A stretch of DNA of 64,000 nucleotides from Brevundimonas subvibrioides (GCF_027271155.1 NZ_CP114542.1:806001-870000), one strand, 5' to 3'. Positions 19,110-28,252 are shown, counted from the first letter of the stretch. Notes: generated by a model not told the origin, from the letters alone. A program made the numbers and translations.

Positions 19110-20777
19110 GTGACCGGGCGATCCCGATTTCAGACCTGGGACGCGACCACGGCGATCGAGGCGCTTGCCGCCGCCGATTCCGTCCTGTGGATATGGACGC
19201 CGGCCGAAGATTCGCTTCGGTTCACCGGCGCGACACGATCGCTGGGTCTGGGCCTCCTGGCCCCGGAGTGCTCGGGCGCCGCCTTCATCGCCCTGTCGTT
19301 GCCCCAGGACCGGGCATTGGCCGAACGGATCCTGAAGCCCGCCGAGGAAGGAACCGAAGTCGCAGTGCGACTGCGCATGCGGGGGGCCGAGACCTGTCTG
19401 TGGCGCGGCGTCTGGCTGGAGGACGGCCTTCGTGCCGCCGGTATGGTGGCCATGGAGACGAGGATCTCCGGCTCGGACAAGGATTCCCTGACCGGCCTGC
19501 TGGACCGTCGAACCTTCCTGAACCGCGCGGCAGAGGCACTGACGGCACCGGGCGAATACGACATGGTCGTCGCCGACGTCGACCGGCTTCGCCGTCTGAA
19601 CGAGGCGCTCGGCCACGAACGGACGGACATGGTGATTTCGGCGCTGGGGTCGCGGATGTCGGCCGCCTTCTCTCACGACGCCTCGCCCGCCCGCATCGGA
19701 GAGGACGAGTTCGCGGTCCTGCTGCCGCGCGGGATCGGCAATGCCGCAGACCGCCTGCGCGCGGCCCTGGAGCAGCCCCTGCGGGTCGCCGGGTTCGATA
19801 TCTATCCGACCGTCTCGATCGGCTCGGTCACCTGCGAAGGTGGGCCGGACGCGCCCGATGCCGCCGAGTTGCTGCGCCGGGTCGAGCTGGCCGTCGGTTC
19901 GGCCAAGAAGGTCGGACGCGGCGGGGCCGCCGTCTATGGCCGGGCGCTGGAAAGCGACAGCCTGTCCCGACTGGCGCTGGAGGCGGATCTGAGGAACGCC
20001 TTCGTGCGCGGCGAGATCGAGCCCTTCTTCCAGCCGATCGTGAACCTGAACACCGGGGCCGTGGCCGGGTTCGAGGCCCTGGCCCGCTGGCGTCACCCCA
20101 AGCGCGGTCTGGTGCCGCCCGACGAGTTTCTGGGCCTGACCGCCGAGATGGGCCTGATGAACGACCTCGGCCTGATGATGATGACCCAGTCGGCACGACA
20201 GCTGGCCGACTGGCTGCAACGCCACCCCACGGCCGGAAAGCTGTTCTGTTCGGTGAACCTGTCGGTCGGCGAGATCGAGCGGCCGAACCTGGTCGATGAC
20301 GTGGCCCGCGTCATCAGGGAGACCGGCCTGCCGCGCGGTGCGCTGAAGCTGGAGGTCACCGAAGGCGACATCATGCGCGATACGGCATCGGCCGCCAGCA
20401 TTCTGCAGAAACTGAAGGACGTCGGGGCCTCGCTGGCGCTGGACGACTTTGGAACCGGATTCTCTTCGCTCAGCTATCTGGCGCGCCTGCCGTTCGATAC
20501 GCTGAAGATCGACCGCTATTTCGTGCTGACGATGAACAAGGACGAGGGCTCGGCCAAGATCGTCAAGTCGATCGTGAGCCTGGGCCGCGACCTGTCGCTG
20601 GAAGTGGTCGCCGAAGGGGTCGAGAATGCCACCCTGGCCAAGCTGCTGCTCGACGACCAGTGCCACTATGGCCAGGGATTCGGCTATGCCCCCGCCCTGC
20701 CCGCGCAGGAGGCGGAGGTCTATCTGAACGAAAGCCTGTCCGATGGTGCCGCGCCCCTGAAGGCCCGCTCGGCCTGA
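19110..20777 (+). CDS. pdeA: PAS-GGDEF(degenerate)-EAL c-di-GMP phosphodiesterase, PdeA-like
   Basis: Cyclic-di-GMP phosphodiesterase of 555 residues with an N-terminal PAS-like region (about 1-120), a GGDEF domain (about 130-285) and an EAL domain (about 295-540). The GGDEF signature is GEDEF (19698-19712), a degenerate form; the EAL motif reads FEALARW (20073-20081). DDFGTGFSSLSYL and KIDRYFV, needed for metal binding, are intact. This layout and the GEDEF variant match Caulobacter PdeA (CC3396), where GEDEF binds GTP and stimulates the EAL activity; orthology is inferred. The GTG start follows AAGGAAA; frames further upstream overlap the acetyltransferase. Confidence 0.88.
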   Translation: MTGRSRFQTWDATTAIEALAAADSVLWIWTPAEDSLRFTGATRSLGLGLLAPECSGAAFIALSLPQDRALAERILKPAEEGTEVAVRLRMRGAETCLWRGVWLEDGLRAAGMVAMETRISGSDKDSLTGLLDRRTFLNRAAEALTAPGEYDMVVADVDRLRRLNEALGHERTDMVISALGSRMSAAFSHDASPARIGEDEFAVLLPRGIGNAADRLRAALEQPLRVAGFDIYPTVSIGSVTCEGGPDAPDAAELLRRVELAVGSAKKVGRGGAAVYGRALESDSLSRLALEADLRNAFVRGEIEPFFQPIVNLNTGAVAGFEALARWRHPKRGLVPPDEFLGLTAEMGLMNDLGLMMMTQSARQLADWLQRHPTAGKLFCSVNLSVGEIERPNLVDDVARVIRETGLPRGALKLEVTEGDIMRDTASAASILQKLKDVGASLALDDFGTGFSSLSYLARLPFDTLKIDRYFVLTMNKDEGSAKIVKSIVSLGRDLSLEVVAEGVENATLAKLLLDDQCHYGQGFGYAPALPAQEAEVYLNESLSDGAAPLKARSA

Positions 20778-20780
20778 AGA

Positions 20781-20829
20781 CTGATCGGCCGAGGTGGGAT
20801 CGCTTCGCGATTCCGCCGATGCCGATCAG
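20781..20829. terminator. Long hairpin between convergent pdeA and yqgE
   Basis: CTGATCGGC (20781-20789) pairs with GCCGATCAG (20821-20829). Inside it a second stem forms around GGGATCGC-TTC-GCGATTCC. It fills the 55-bp gap between two convergent stops and probably ends both transcripts, though no T run is seen. Confidence 0.6.
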
Positions 20830-20832
20830 GCT

Positions 20833-21402
20833 CTATGCCCGTCCGCTCTGGCTGGACAGCCGGGCGGCATCGACGCCGATCCCGGCGAGGGCCCTGGCCC
20901 ATTTCGTATCGAAGTCGGTGTCGAACAGCAGGTCCATGTCTGCATCGGCCGTCAGCCAGACGTTGTCGGCCAGCTCCTCTTCCAGCTGACCGTCGCCCCA
21001 GCCCGCATAGCCCAGCAGAAGCACCGAACGCCGCGGGCCGATCAGTGGATCGGTCATGGCGCCAAGGGCCTCGCGCGTGGCGGTCAGGGACAGACCCTCC
21101 ACGATCGGTGAGGAGCTGTCCTCGACCGTCCAGTCGTCGGTGTGCAGCACGAAGCCCCGTTCGCGCTCTACCGGGCCACCCACCAGAACGGGCGTCGATG
21201 CGGTGCGATCGGGGGCGGCGACGTCCAGCCGGTTCAGCACGCTCTTCAACGTCACGCCGGAAGCGGGCCGGTCGATCCGCAGGCCCATGGCGTGATCCGG
21301 ACCGTGGGCGCAGACCAGGATCACGGCGTGCTCGAACCGGGAATCGCCGATTCCGGGCATGGCCACCAGCAGGCGTCCGGCGAGAGATTGGAAACCGATC
21401 AT
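20833..21402 (-). CDS. yqgE: YqgE/AlgH family protein (UPF0301)
   Basis: A 189-residue protein of the YqgE/AlgH family. The opening SLAGRLLVAMPGIGDSRFEHAVILVCAH is the family's most conserved stretch, and AMGLRIDRPASG, VLVGGPVERERGFVLHT and LLGYAGWGDGQLEEEL follow in order. AlgH was described as a regulator of alginate synthesis in Pseudomonas, but the biochemical role of the family is not settled. It stands alone, divergent from the peroxiredoxin gene. Confidence 0.93.
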   Translation of the reverse strand: MIGFQSLAGRLLVAMPGIGDSRFEHAVILVCAHGPDHAMGLRIDRPASGVTLKSVLNRLDVAAPDRTASTPVLVGGPVERERGFVLHTDDWTVEDSSSPIVEGLSLTATREALGAMTDPLIGPRRSVLLLGYAGWGDGQLEEELADNVWLTADADMDLLFDTDFDTKWARALAGIGVDAARLSSQSGRA

Positions 21403-21538
21403 GAGGGGATGATCGGGTGCGGAAGGCCCGGGCGCAAGCGGGGTGGATCACGATGTCGCTTGGCGGGGCGGCCCGGTCGCCCTAGAGGACGGCATCGGTG
21501 CCCCGTGCGCCATCCGTCCTCTTCTCCGGAGCCAGCCC

Positions 21539-22024
21539 ATGACGATCCAGATCGGCGAACGCATCCCCCACGCTGTCCTGATGACCCCGACCGCCGACGG
21601 TCCCCGCCCGGTTCAGACTGAGGCCTTTTTCGAGGGCAAGACGATCGCCCTGTTCGCTGTGCCGGGAGCCTTCACCCCGACCTGTTCGGCCCGCCACCTG
21701 CCGGGCTTTGTCGACAACAAGTCGGCCCTGGCGGACAAGGGTGTCGATGCCATCGCCTGCCTGTCGGTCAACGACGCCTTCGTGATGAAGGCCTGGGCGG
21801 AGAGCCAGAGCCTGACCGAGGACGACGTCATCATGCTGGCCGACGGGTCGGGCGATTTCACGCGGACGCTGGGCCTGACACTGGACGCGCGCGGCTTCGG
21901 CATGGGCGAGCGCTCGCAACGCTATTCGATGCTGGTCAGGGATGGTGTCGTCGAGCAGCTGAACATCGAGCAGGGCGGCGAGTTCAAGGTTTCGTCGGCC
22001 GAGCACCTGCTCGCGCAGCTCTGA
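21539..22024 (+). CDS. Peroxiredoxin (Prx5-type thiol peroxidase)
   Basis: Thiol peroxidase of 161 residues that reduces hydrogen peroxide and organic peroxides. The peroxidatic Cys is in GAFTPTCSARHLPGF, the Prx5/AHPE-like signature, and SVNDAFVMKAWAE and LADGSGDFTRTLGL are family segments. The ATG at 21539 was chosen over an in-frame start at 21443 because it gives the normal N-terminus (MTIQIGERIPHAVLM). The reductant is probably glutathione/glutaredoxin or thioredoxin, as for the family. It converges with a histidine kinase, 10 bp between stops. Confidence 0.94.
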   Translation: MTIQIGERIPHAVLMTPTADGPRPVQTEAFFEGKTIALFAVPGAFTPTCSARHLPGFVDNKSALADKGVDAIACLSVNDAFVMKAWAESQSLTEDDVIMLADGSGDFTRTLGLTLDARGFGMGERSQRYSMLVRDGVVEQLNIEQGGEFKVSSAEHLLAQL

Positions 22025-22034
22025 TCCGGGGGCG

Positions 22035-23954
22035 CTACGCCGCGACGACGGTCTCGGCAGCGGCCGGGGCCGTCTCGTCCTGAGCCCCTGACAGGACCTG
22101 GTTCAATGCGCCCAGCAGGGAGGCGGGGGTCAGGGGCTTGGAGACGAAATAGGTCATGCCCGCGGCCATGCAGGCGGCGATGTCGTCCGGCGCGGTGTCG
22201 GCGGTGACGGCGATGACGGGGACGTCGGCATTGATGCCTCCGCCAGCGCGCAGCCGACGCGTGGCCTCGCGTCCATCCAGTTCCGGCATCCGCACGTCCA
22301 TGAAGATGACGTCGAAGGCGGTGGTCTCGCACTGGGCCAGGGCCAGCAGGCCATCTGCGGCCGTCGCAATGTCGCATCCCAGCGGGGTCAGGATCAGCTC
22401 GACAGCCCGACGGTTGATGTCGTGGTCATCGACCACAAGGACACGCAGGGGCCGTTCGCCCTCGTCTGGCTCGACGACCTCCTCGACCGGATCTTCGGGG
22501 GCCGGAGCGATTTCGACCGGCGCATCCTCAACGATCCGCGCGGCCTGGGTGTCTGCCATGCGTGAGGTCAGACTGCGGACGATGTCGCCACGGCTGTCGT
22601 CGCTCAGGGTCTTGGGTGCGATCGCTCCGGCATCGCCCTTGGGAAGCAGAATCGACAGGGTGAAGGCGGCGCCCTGGCCAGGTCGGCTGCGCGCCGTCAG
22701 CCGACCGCCCATCAAATGGGCAAGATCACGGCTGATCGACAGGCCCAGGCCCGAGCCGCCGTGGCGCGCACTGACGCCCTCCTCGGTCTGGTCGAAGGGG
22801 GTGAACAGACGGTCCAGCTGATCCGTCGTCATGCCGGGGCCAGTGTCGGCCACCTCGATCAGCACGGCATAGCTGGCGGGCTCTTCGGTCCAGACCTTCA
22901 GGTTCAGGGTGACCGAGCCTTCGGTCGTGAACTTCATGGCGTTGGAGATCAGATTGTTCAGGATCTGGCGAAGCCGCATGGGGTCGCCCCGAACGGCTGC
23001 GGGAACGCTGGAGGCTCCCTCGACGCGGAGGGCCAGCCCCCGGGCGCGGGCCTCTCCCTGCCAGAACATCACGGTCTGGGCGATCACGCTGCGCAGGTTG
23101 AAATCGACCGTCTCGACCGTCATGCGGCCCGCGCCCAGCTTGGCGTGGTCCAGCAGGTCGTCGAGCAAGGCCTTCATCATGAAGCCGGCATCGGTGATCA
23201 GGGCGGCCTGCGACCTGGCGGCCCCGTCCACGGCCCCGCGTTCCAGCTCGGCTGCGCCCGACACGATTGCGCCGATCGGCGTGCGCAGGTCGTGGCCGAC
23301 GGCGGCCAGGAAGGCGGCGCGGCCGGTCATGGCGGTTTCCGCCTCGGCCCGGCGTCGATCGGCGTCCAGGCGCGCGGCGCTTTCGGCCTGGGCAGCGCGG
23401 TCCATGCTCTTCCAGGTCGAAAGGCAGAAGGTGCCGAACACACCATAGGCGACGCAGACGGCGGTCAGGAAGGACGGCGATGCGCCATACCAGGACATCC
23501 AGAATGGCGTGGCGAACATGTAAAGGAAGTGCGGTATGATCGTCACCGCAAAAACGCCGCGCGATCCCGGTGAGTTGATCGTGCCGTAGATGGCACCCGA
23601 GGCGCACAGGATGGCCGCGCAGACACCGCCCATCGGTCCGGCCGTCATCCACAGCGGGATCGACAGGCTGCCGAACGCCGCCGAATTGGAAAACAGCAGA
23701 ACCCAGCCGGCCGCGTTGCGCAGCGGACCCATTCGCTCGGATTTGCCGCTTGTGATGGGCGCGAAGACCAGCATCTCGAGCAACTGGATCAGGAAGTATC
23801 CGGTGACCCACAGCGTGCTGAACTTCCAGCCGAACATCGGGCTGAAGATCATGGCGGTCGCGGCGCCCATGCCCAGGCGCTGCAATATCGCGCGGCGACG
23901 GCTGCGGATCGCGGGGGCCCAGCTGTGCGACGTGTCCGTGCTGGCCTCCGACAT
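22035..23954 (-). CDS. Hybrid sensor histidine kinase with C-terminal receiver domain
   Basis: Membrane-bound hybrid kinase of about 639 residues. The first 180 residues hold five or six hydrophobic helices with no recognisable sensor domain. A short coiled coil (AQAESAARLDADRRRAEAE) leads to the HisKA domain with the phosphorylated His in AVGHDLRTPIG. The N box is NNLISNAMKFT, followed by DTGPGMTTDQ and GSGLGLSISRDLAHLMGG. A receiver follows (about 505-620) with VVDDHDIN, the phospho-acceptor in VIFMDVRMPELDG, and the conserved Lys in VSKPLTP. The partner is not encoded nearby. The start was placed at ATG 23954; ATG 23990 is possible. Confidence 0.93.
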   Translation of the reverse strand: MSEASTDTSHSWAPAIRSRRRAILQRLGMGAATAMIFSPMFGWKFSTLWVTGYFLIQLLEMLVFAPITSGKSERMGPLRNAAGWVLLFSNSAAFGSLSIPLWMTAGPMGGVCAAILCASGAIYGTINSPGSRGVFAVTIIPHFLYMFATPFWMSWYGASPSFLTAVCVAYGVFGTFCLSTWKSMDRAAQAESAARLDADRRRAEAETAMTGRAAFLAAVGHDLRTPIGAIVSGAAELERGAVDGAARSQAALITDAGFMMKALLDDLLDHAKLGAGRMTVETVDFNLRSVIAQTVMFWQGEARARGLALRVEGASSVPAAVRGDPMRLRQILNNLISNAMKFTTEGSVTLNLKVWTEEPASYAVLIEVADTGPGMTTDQLDRLFTPFDQTEEGVSARHGGSGLGLSISRDLAHLMGGRLTARSRPGQGAAFTLSILLPKGDAGAIAPKTLSDDSRGDIVRSLTSRMADTQAARIVEDAPVEIAPAPEDPVEEVVEPDEGERPLRVLVVDDHDINRRAVELILTPLGCDIATAADGLLALAQCETTAFDVIFMDVRMPELDGREATRRLRAGGGINADVPVIAVTADTAPDDIAACMAAGMTYFVSKPLTPASLLGALNQVLSGAQDETAPAAAETVVAA

Positions 23955-24024
23955 TCTTGCCCCTGCAAACCGGCGGGGCTGGTCCCGCATTCGCAGACTA
24001 TGTCAGGTCTGGCCTAACGCTCCG

Positions 24025-25056
24025 TCAACGCGGCCGGCCGATCGCCTCGGCGATGGTCGAAAAGCCCTCGGCTCGAAGTCTGGCGGCGAGGTCTCGCTTG
24101 ATCCGGCCGACCAGACCGGGCCCCTCATAGATCAGGGCCGAATAGATCTGGATCGCCGTTGCCCCGGCCCGAATGCGGTCCCAGGCGTCCTTGCCCGAAG
24201 CGATTCCGCCCACACCGATCAAGGGAATCCGGCCGCCGGCGGCGGCGGCGGCGTCACGCAGCGCGGTCAGGGCGCGCGCCTTCAGGGGTTCGCCGGACAG
24301 GCCACCCGCTTCGGCGCGATCCGGCGCGCGGAGGCTTTCGGGCCGGTCCAGCGTGGTGTTGGACACGATCAGGGCATCGATGCGGTGGGCCAGGGCGGCC
24401 TCCACGATCATGGTGATTTCGTCGGCCGTCAGATCGGGCGCGATCTTCAGAAAGACGGGGGCGGGCGTCGAGCGCGCCTCTGCGACGCGACCCAGCAGGT
24501 CGTCCAGTGCGTCGCGGCCCTGCAGGGCGCGAAGGCCCGGCGTATTCGGAGAGGAGATGTTGACGGTGAAATAGTCGGACAGTCCGCCGAGCCTGCGCAA
24601 GCCGGTGACATAGTCGGCGGCGCGATCTTCGGTGTCCTTGTTGGCCCCCAGATTGGCCCCCACGATCGTCGCAGGCGGTCGGCGACGCAGATGGGCGGCG
24701 AAGGCGTCAAGGCCGTCATTGTTGAATCCCATCCGGTTGATGATCGCCCGGTCCTCGGTCAGGCGAAACAGGCGCGGCCGGGGATTGCCGGGCTGGGCCA
24801 GCGGCGTGACCGAGCCGCATTCCACAAAGCCGAAGCCGAGACGGGACAGGCCGGCCAGAGCCTCGGCATTCTTGTCCAGGCCAGCCGCCAGACCGACCGG
24901 ATTGGGCAGGTCCAGCCCGGCGATGCGGGTCGCCAGGATGGGGTCGTCGGGGGCCGCGGCGGGGACCGGCGCATGCTTCAGGGCCCGGATGGCCAGTCCG
25001 TGCGCCGTTTCGGGGTCCAGCAGACGAAGCGCGGCCGCGCCGAAATCGCGGATCAC
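24025..25056 (-). CDS. pyrD: Dihydroorotate dehydrogenase, class 2 (quinone-dependent)
   Basis: Membrane-associated flavoenzyme that oxidises dihydroorotate to orotate in pyrimidine synthesis and passes electrons to the quinone pool. It has 343 residues from a GTG start whose GTGA overlaps the stop of the DUF952 gene. Class 2 marks are the amphipathic N-terminus (DFGAAALRLLDPETAHGLAIRALK), GFNNDGL, the catalytic Ser region NISSPNTPGLR, KIAPDLT, VSNTT and the FMN phosphate loop GVGGIASGKDAW. It is the last gene of a compact four-gene run. Confidence 0.96.
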   Translation of the reverse strand: MIRDFGAAALRLLDPETAHGLAIRALKHAPVPAAAPDDPILATRIAGLDLPNPVGLAAGLDKNAEALAGLSRLGFGFVECGSVTPLAQPGNPRPRLFRLTEDRAIINRMGFNNDGLDAFAAHLRRRPPATIVGANLGANKDTEDRAADYVTGLRRLGGLSDYFTVNISSPNTPGLRALQGRDALDDLLGRVAEARSTPAPVFLKIAPDLTADEITMIVEAALAHRIDALIVSNTTLDRPESLRAPDRAEAGGLSGEPLKARALTALRDAAAAAGGRIPLIGVGGIASGKDAWDRIRAGATAIQIYSALIYEGPGLVGRIKRDLAARLRAEGFSTIAEAIGRPR

Positions 25057-25403
25057 GCCGCGCCATCCTCGAAGACGAAACCGCCGTCCGCCGATATGGA
25101 ACAGGGCCGGGCGCGCGTCACCGCCCGGGTCGGAAGCGGGCCGTGGATATGCGGAAACAGCGCCCCGCCCCGTGACGGCTCCCACAGGACGGTGTCGCCC
25201 AGCGCCGTCAGATCGACGCTGAGCAGCATCAGACCGGCTCGTCCGGCATAGTGTTTCCCGGCCGTGCCGGGCAGCTGTTCGGCGGTGGACAGGTGGATGA
25301 ACCCATCGGCGATGTCGACGTCCGAGCCGTCGTAGACTCCCTCGGCGAGGGCATTTCGCCATTCGGCGGCGTCGATGATCTTGAAGGCGATCGGATCGTT
25401 CAC
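25053..25403 (-). CDS. DUF952 domain protein
   Basis: A 116-residue protein beginning at GTG 25403, which overlaps the sixA stop (GTGA). The DUF952 core is visible: AFKIIDAAEWRNAL, GFIHLSTAEQLPGTAGKHY, LLSVDLTALGDTVLWEPSRGG and FPHIHGPLP. The family resembles small glutathione S-transferase-associated or ADP-ribosyltransferase-like folds, but no activity is proven. It sits between sixA and pyrD with overlaps on both sides, so it is surely translated with them. Confidence 0.88.
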   Translation of the reverse strand: MNDPIAFKIIDAAEWRNALAEGVYDGSDVDIADGFIHLSTAEQLPGTAGKHYAGRAGLMLLSVDLTALGDTVLWEPSRGGALFPHIHGPLPTRAVTRARPCSISADGGFVFEDGAA

Positions 25404-25912
25404 TCGTCCGCTCCGCCACCGAAAGCCTTGGGCGTCAGGAATCCATCGTAGGCGCAGCGACCGGCGACATCGACCTCGAAGACGGCGGCGGCTCCCGTCG
25501 GGAACCCCCCGGCCATCCGGTCCAGAATGGAAGGCGAGGCGGCGCTTTCCGTCAGATACTCCAGCGCCAGGGTGTGGACGCCCGGATTGTGGGCCATGAC
25601 CAGCAGGCAGCCCGCCTGTTCCTCCGCGTCCTGGACCAGCTGGCGGATCGTATGGGTGGACGCATCGTAGAGGCGCGGTTCGATCCGCACCTCCACGTCG
25701 CCCATGGCCTCGTGAACCGCATCCCAGCTCTGGCGCGTGCGCACGGCCGGAGACACGAGGGCCAGGTCGGGTCTCAGCCCCTTGTCGGCCAAAACACGGC
25801 CCATCAGGATCCCGTCGTCGAGCCCGCGGGGCGTCAGGGCCCGGTCGCGATCGAGACCCGAGACGGCGGTGCGTTCGGTCTTGGCATGACGCATCAGGAT
25901 CAGGCGGTGCAT
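25400..25912 (-). CDS. sixA: SixA-like phosphohistidine phosphatase
   Basis: Histidine-phosphatase superfamily protein of 170 residues. The catalytic RHG motif appears as LILMRHAKTER (RHA variant, as in SixA). VSPAVRTRQSWDAV and LLVMAHNPGVHTLALEYL carry the second Arg and the second catalytic His. SixA in E. coli removes phosphate from His on phosphotransfer domains; whether that holds here is inference. The gene lies 11 bp after the methyltransferase gene and overlaps DUF952. Confidence 0.9.
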   Translation of the reverse strand: MHRLILMRHAKTERTAVSGLDRDRALTPRGLDDGILMGRVLADKGLRPDLALVSPAVRTRQSWDAVHEAMGDVEVRIEPRLYDASTHTIRQLVQDAEEQAGCLLVMAHNPGVHTLALEYLTESAASPSILDRMAGGFPTGAAAVFEVDVAGRCAYDGFLTPKAFGGGADE

Positions 25913-25923
25913 GGCTGAGCCGA

Positions 25924-26688
25924 TTAAAGCGGTTCGCGTTCCGCATCCAGCCCGGTTGCGTTTGGCGTGCGTGCGGCAGGCTGGGGCTGCAGGCCGCGCG
26001 CCTCGGCCCGGACGCGCTGGGCCACGCCCGTGGGGCGGACGTGGGCATAGGCCTGGCGCGTGGCCTCCAGCAGGATGACACCCGCAAAGCCCGGGGCGAT
26101 CCGGCGACCGACCTGCTCGAACCCGTCGGCCAGTCCGAGCAGCGGTGGCCACGGCGGGACATACAGGGTCTGGGACCAGGCCGTGGGCTCCAGCCCCGCC
26201 GCGCGCACCAGCCGCTCCAGCTGGCCTCGCGTGAAAGGCCGGCCATGACCGAAGGGCGTCGCCTCGGCCCGCGCCCACAGACCGCCCCGGGCGGCGGCGG
26301 CCAGGATGATCCGACCGGCGGGTGCCAGGGCGCGCACCGCCTCGGTCAGCAGCTGTGTCGGATCGTCCGCCTCTTCCAGGGCATGGACCAGCAGCACACG
26401 GTCGAACGATCCGGCGGCGAACGGCAGTCGCCGGTCGTCGACCAGAAGGGTGCGGTTGCGACCGGCGGCGGGCCACAGCTCGACCCCCTGGCCGGAGGGC
26501 ATGGCGGCGATCACACGACGCGCGCCGACGAAGGCATCCAGCCAGGGCGTGGCATAGCCTATGCCCAGCACATCGCACCCGTTGGCCTCGCCCCACGCAT
26601 CGTCCAGGCGTCTGGCCAGCAGGCGCCGGACCAGCGCCCCGGTGGGTTCGCCGTAGAAGGTTCGCAGGTCTTCGATGGCGCGGCGCAT
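25924..26688 (-). CDS. SAM-dependent methyltransferase (methyltransferase type 11)
   Basis: Class I methyltransferase of 254 residues. The glycine-rich SAM loop is CDVLGIGYATPW, a loosened version of the usual DxGxGxG. LLVDDRRLPFAAGSFDRVLLVHALEEADD is the acidic-loop to post-II region typical of the family. GRIILAAAARGGLWARAEATPFGHGRPFTRGQLERLVRAAGL follows in the usual order. The ATG at 26688 was preferred to one at 26793, which would extend into the region of the divergent gloB gene. It heads the operon with sixA, DUF952 and pyrD. The substrate is unknown. Confidence 0.88.
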   Translation of the reverse strand: MRRAIEDLRTFYGEPTGALVRRLLARRLDDAWGEANGCDVLGIGYATPWLDAFVGARRVIAAMPSGQGVELWPAAGRNRTLLVDDRRLPFAAGSFDRVLLVHALEEADDPTQLLTEAVRALAPAGRIILAAAARGGLWARAEATPFGHGRPFTRGQLERLVRAAGLEPTAWSQTLYVPPWPPLLGLADGFEQVGRRIAPGFAGVILLEATRQAYAHVRPTGVAQRVRAEARGLQPQPAARTPNATGLDAEREPL

Positions 26689-26735
26689 GGCGAGGACTAT
26701 ATGGCCATCAGGCCCCGCGATCCAAGGACGACCCC

Positions 26736-27464
26736 ATGCCCCTGACCGTTCATCTGTTTCCGGCGCGCACAGACAACTACGCCTTTGTGGCACGGGACGA
26801 GGCGACGGGGACGGTCGCTGCGATCGACACGCCGGACGCCCAGGTGATCCTCGACGGGATCGCGTCGCTGGGATGGGGTCGGCTGGACCGGATCATCAAC
26901 ACCCACTGGCACCCCGATCACACCGAGGGCAACGCCCGGCTTCAGGCCGAGACTGGCTGTGACATCTGGGGTCCGGAAGAGGTTCGCAAGGTCGCTCTCC
27001 TGGATCGGGTGATCGAGGAGGGCGATCTGGTCACGATCGGCCAGACCCGCCTGCATGTCACGGCCACCCCAGGCCATACGCTGGGCCACGTCGTCTTGCG
27101 CTCGGTGGAGGACGGCATCGCCTTCACCGGCGACACCCTGTTCCCGCTGGGCTGCGGGCGGTTGTTCGAGGGGACGCCGGAACAGATGTGGGACAGCCTG
27201 GGCCGCCTGCTGGCCTGGCCCGATGAGACGGTCCTGTATGGTGCCCACGAATACACGGCTGCCAATGCGCGCTTCACCCTGAGTGTGGACGATCGTCCCG
27301 AAGTCGCGGCCCATGCGGCATCGATCTTTGCGGCGCGCGAGCGGGGCGAGCCGACCGTGCCGACGACCATGGCGGTGGAGCGGGCCTTCAACCCCTTCCT
27401 GACGGCGGGAGACGCGGCCGAATTCGCGCGGCGGCGGGCGGCGAAGGACGGCTTTGCGGGCTAG
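26736..27464 (+). CDS. gloB: Hydroxyacylglutathione hydrolase (glyoxalase II)
   Basis: Metallo-beta-lactamase fold enzyme that hydrolyses S-lactoylglutathione to lactate and glutathione, the second step of methylglyoxal detoxification. It has 242 residues. Metal ligands are in THWHPDHTEG (HxHxDH), TPGHTLGH, FTGDTLFPLGCGRLFEG and YGAHEYT, all in the GloB order, and the C-terminal part has the HAGH helical domain (AFNPFLTAG). It overlaps by 4 bp the convergent hypothetical gene. Confidence 0.96.
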   Translation: MPLTVHLFPARTDNYAFVARDEATGTVAAIDTPDAQVILDGIASLGWGRLDRIINTHWHPDHTEGNARLQAETGCDIWGPEEVRKVALLDRVIEEGDLVTIGQTRLHVTATPGHTLGHVVLRSVEDGIAFTGDTLFPLGCGRLFEGTPEQMWDSLGRLLAWPDETVLYGAHEYTAANARFTLSVDDRPEVAAHAASIFAARERGEPTVPTTMAVERAFNPFLTAGDAAEFARRRAAKDGFAG

Positions 27465-28252
27465 CCGGCTGAAACGGCTCGGATGATGCGGGCTGAAGAC
27501 GGGCGTCCGGCCAAGCCCTGATTACCAACGAAAAGTATGATCAGGACGCCGTTGGAGAAAGAGACGGACGCACGATCGCTTTCCTCGATCTGGATGCGGC
27601 GCACCTGAGCCACCTGGTTCCGAACGGTCGCCGAGCGGGACATGCGCAGCACGGCCTCGGTGACCACGCTGATGGTTTCGGCGACGACGGGCTCCGATCC
27701 CGGGCGGTCCAGTTCGATGTTGACGGCAACCAAATGACCCAGGGCCGCGCTCATCCGGCCGCTCTGCTGTATCGAGAAGGTGATCAGCTGCGTGGGCGTG
27801 ATCTGGGGCAGGCTGAGCGGAGCGGCTGGTCCGGCCACCGAGGCAGGTGAACCGTTGGGCGCGCGGGTTGTATAGAGGGTGACCCCACCTCCGGGCGTTA
27901 CCCGTAGAATCTGGGCCCCTGCGTCATTGCGATAGATGACGTCGCCGCGCGGAGCGGGCGAGGTCCGAAGGACCCATGTCTCTGCCCTGCGCTCGAAGCG
28001 GAACAGGGGCCGCGAGCCCGAGCCGTCGAAGATGAAGGACTCACCGCTCTCGGAAATGTATCGGCCCGATGGCGGCAGACCGGCCACCGAAGGTCGGATG
28101 CCGAGGGTTCGACTCTGTTCCGCCTGTGCGTTGCCACGCACCTGCGCCACCGCGCTGCTCGACTCAAAAAGGGTCGCTACGACGCCGATGGCGACCGCCA
28201 TCGCCGACGCGATCGGCTTTCCTGCCGTCTCGACCCGGACCCTGAACTTCAT
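27461..28252 (-). CDS. Hypothetical exported protein (DUF4908-like)
   Basis: A 263-residue protein with an N-terminal hydrophobic segment (IASAMAVAIGVVATLF) followed by AVAQV, which looks like a signal peptide. A basic repeat of beta-prone segments follows (RYISESGESFIFDGSGSRPLFRFERRAETWVL, then DVIYRNDAGAQILRVTPGGGVTLY). The pattern resembles the DUF4908 proteins of Caulobacterales, but I cannot confirm this without a profile search. It has no close operon partner; the stop overlaps that of gloB. Confidence 0.7.
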   Translation of the reverse strand: MKFRVRVETAGKPIASAMAVAIGVVATLFESSSAVAQVRGNAQAEQSRTLGIRPSVAGLPPSGRYISESGESFIFDGSGSRPLFRFERRAETWVLRTSPAPRGDVIYRNDAGAQILRVTPGGGVTLYTTRAPNGSPASVAGPAAPLSLPQITPTQLITFSIQQSGRMSAALGHLVAVNIELDRPGSEPVVAETISVVTEAVLRMSRSATVRNQVAQVRRIQIEESDRASVSFSNGVLIILFVGNQGLAGRPSSARIIRAVSAG

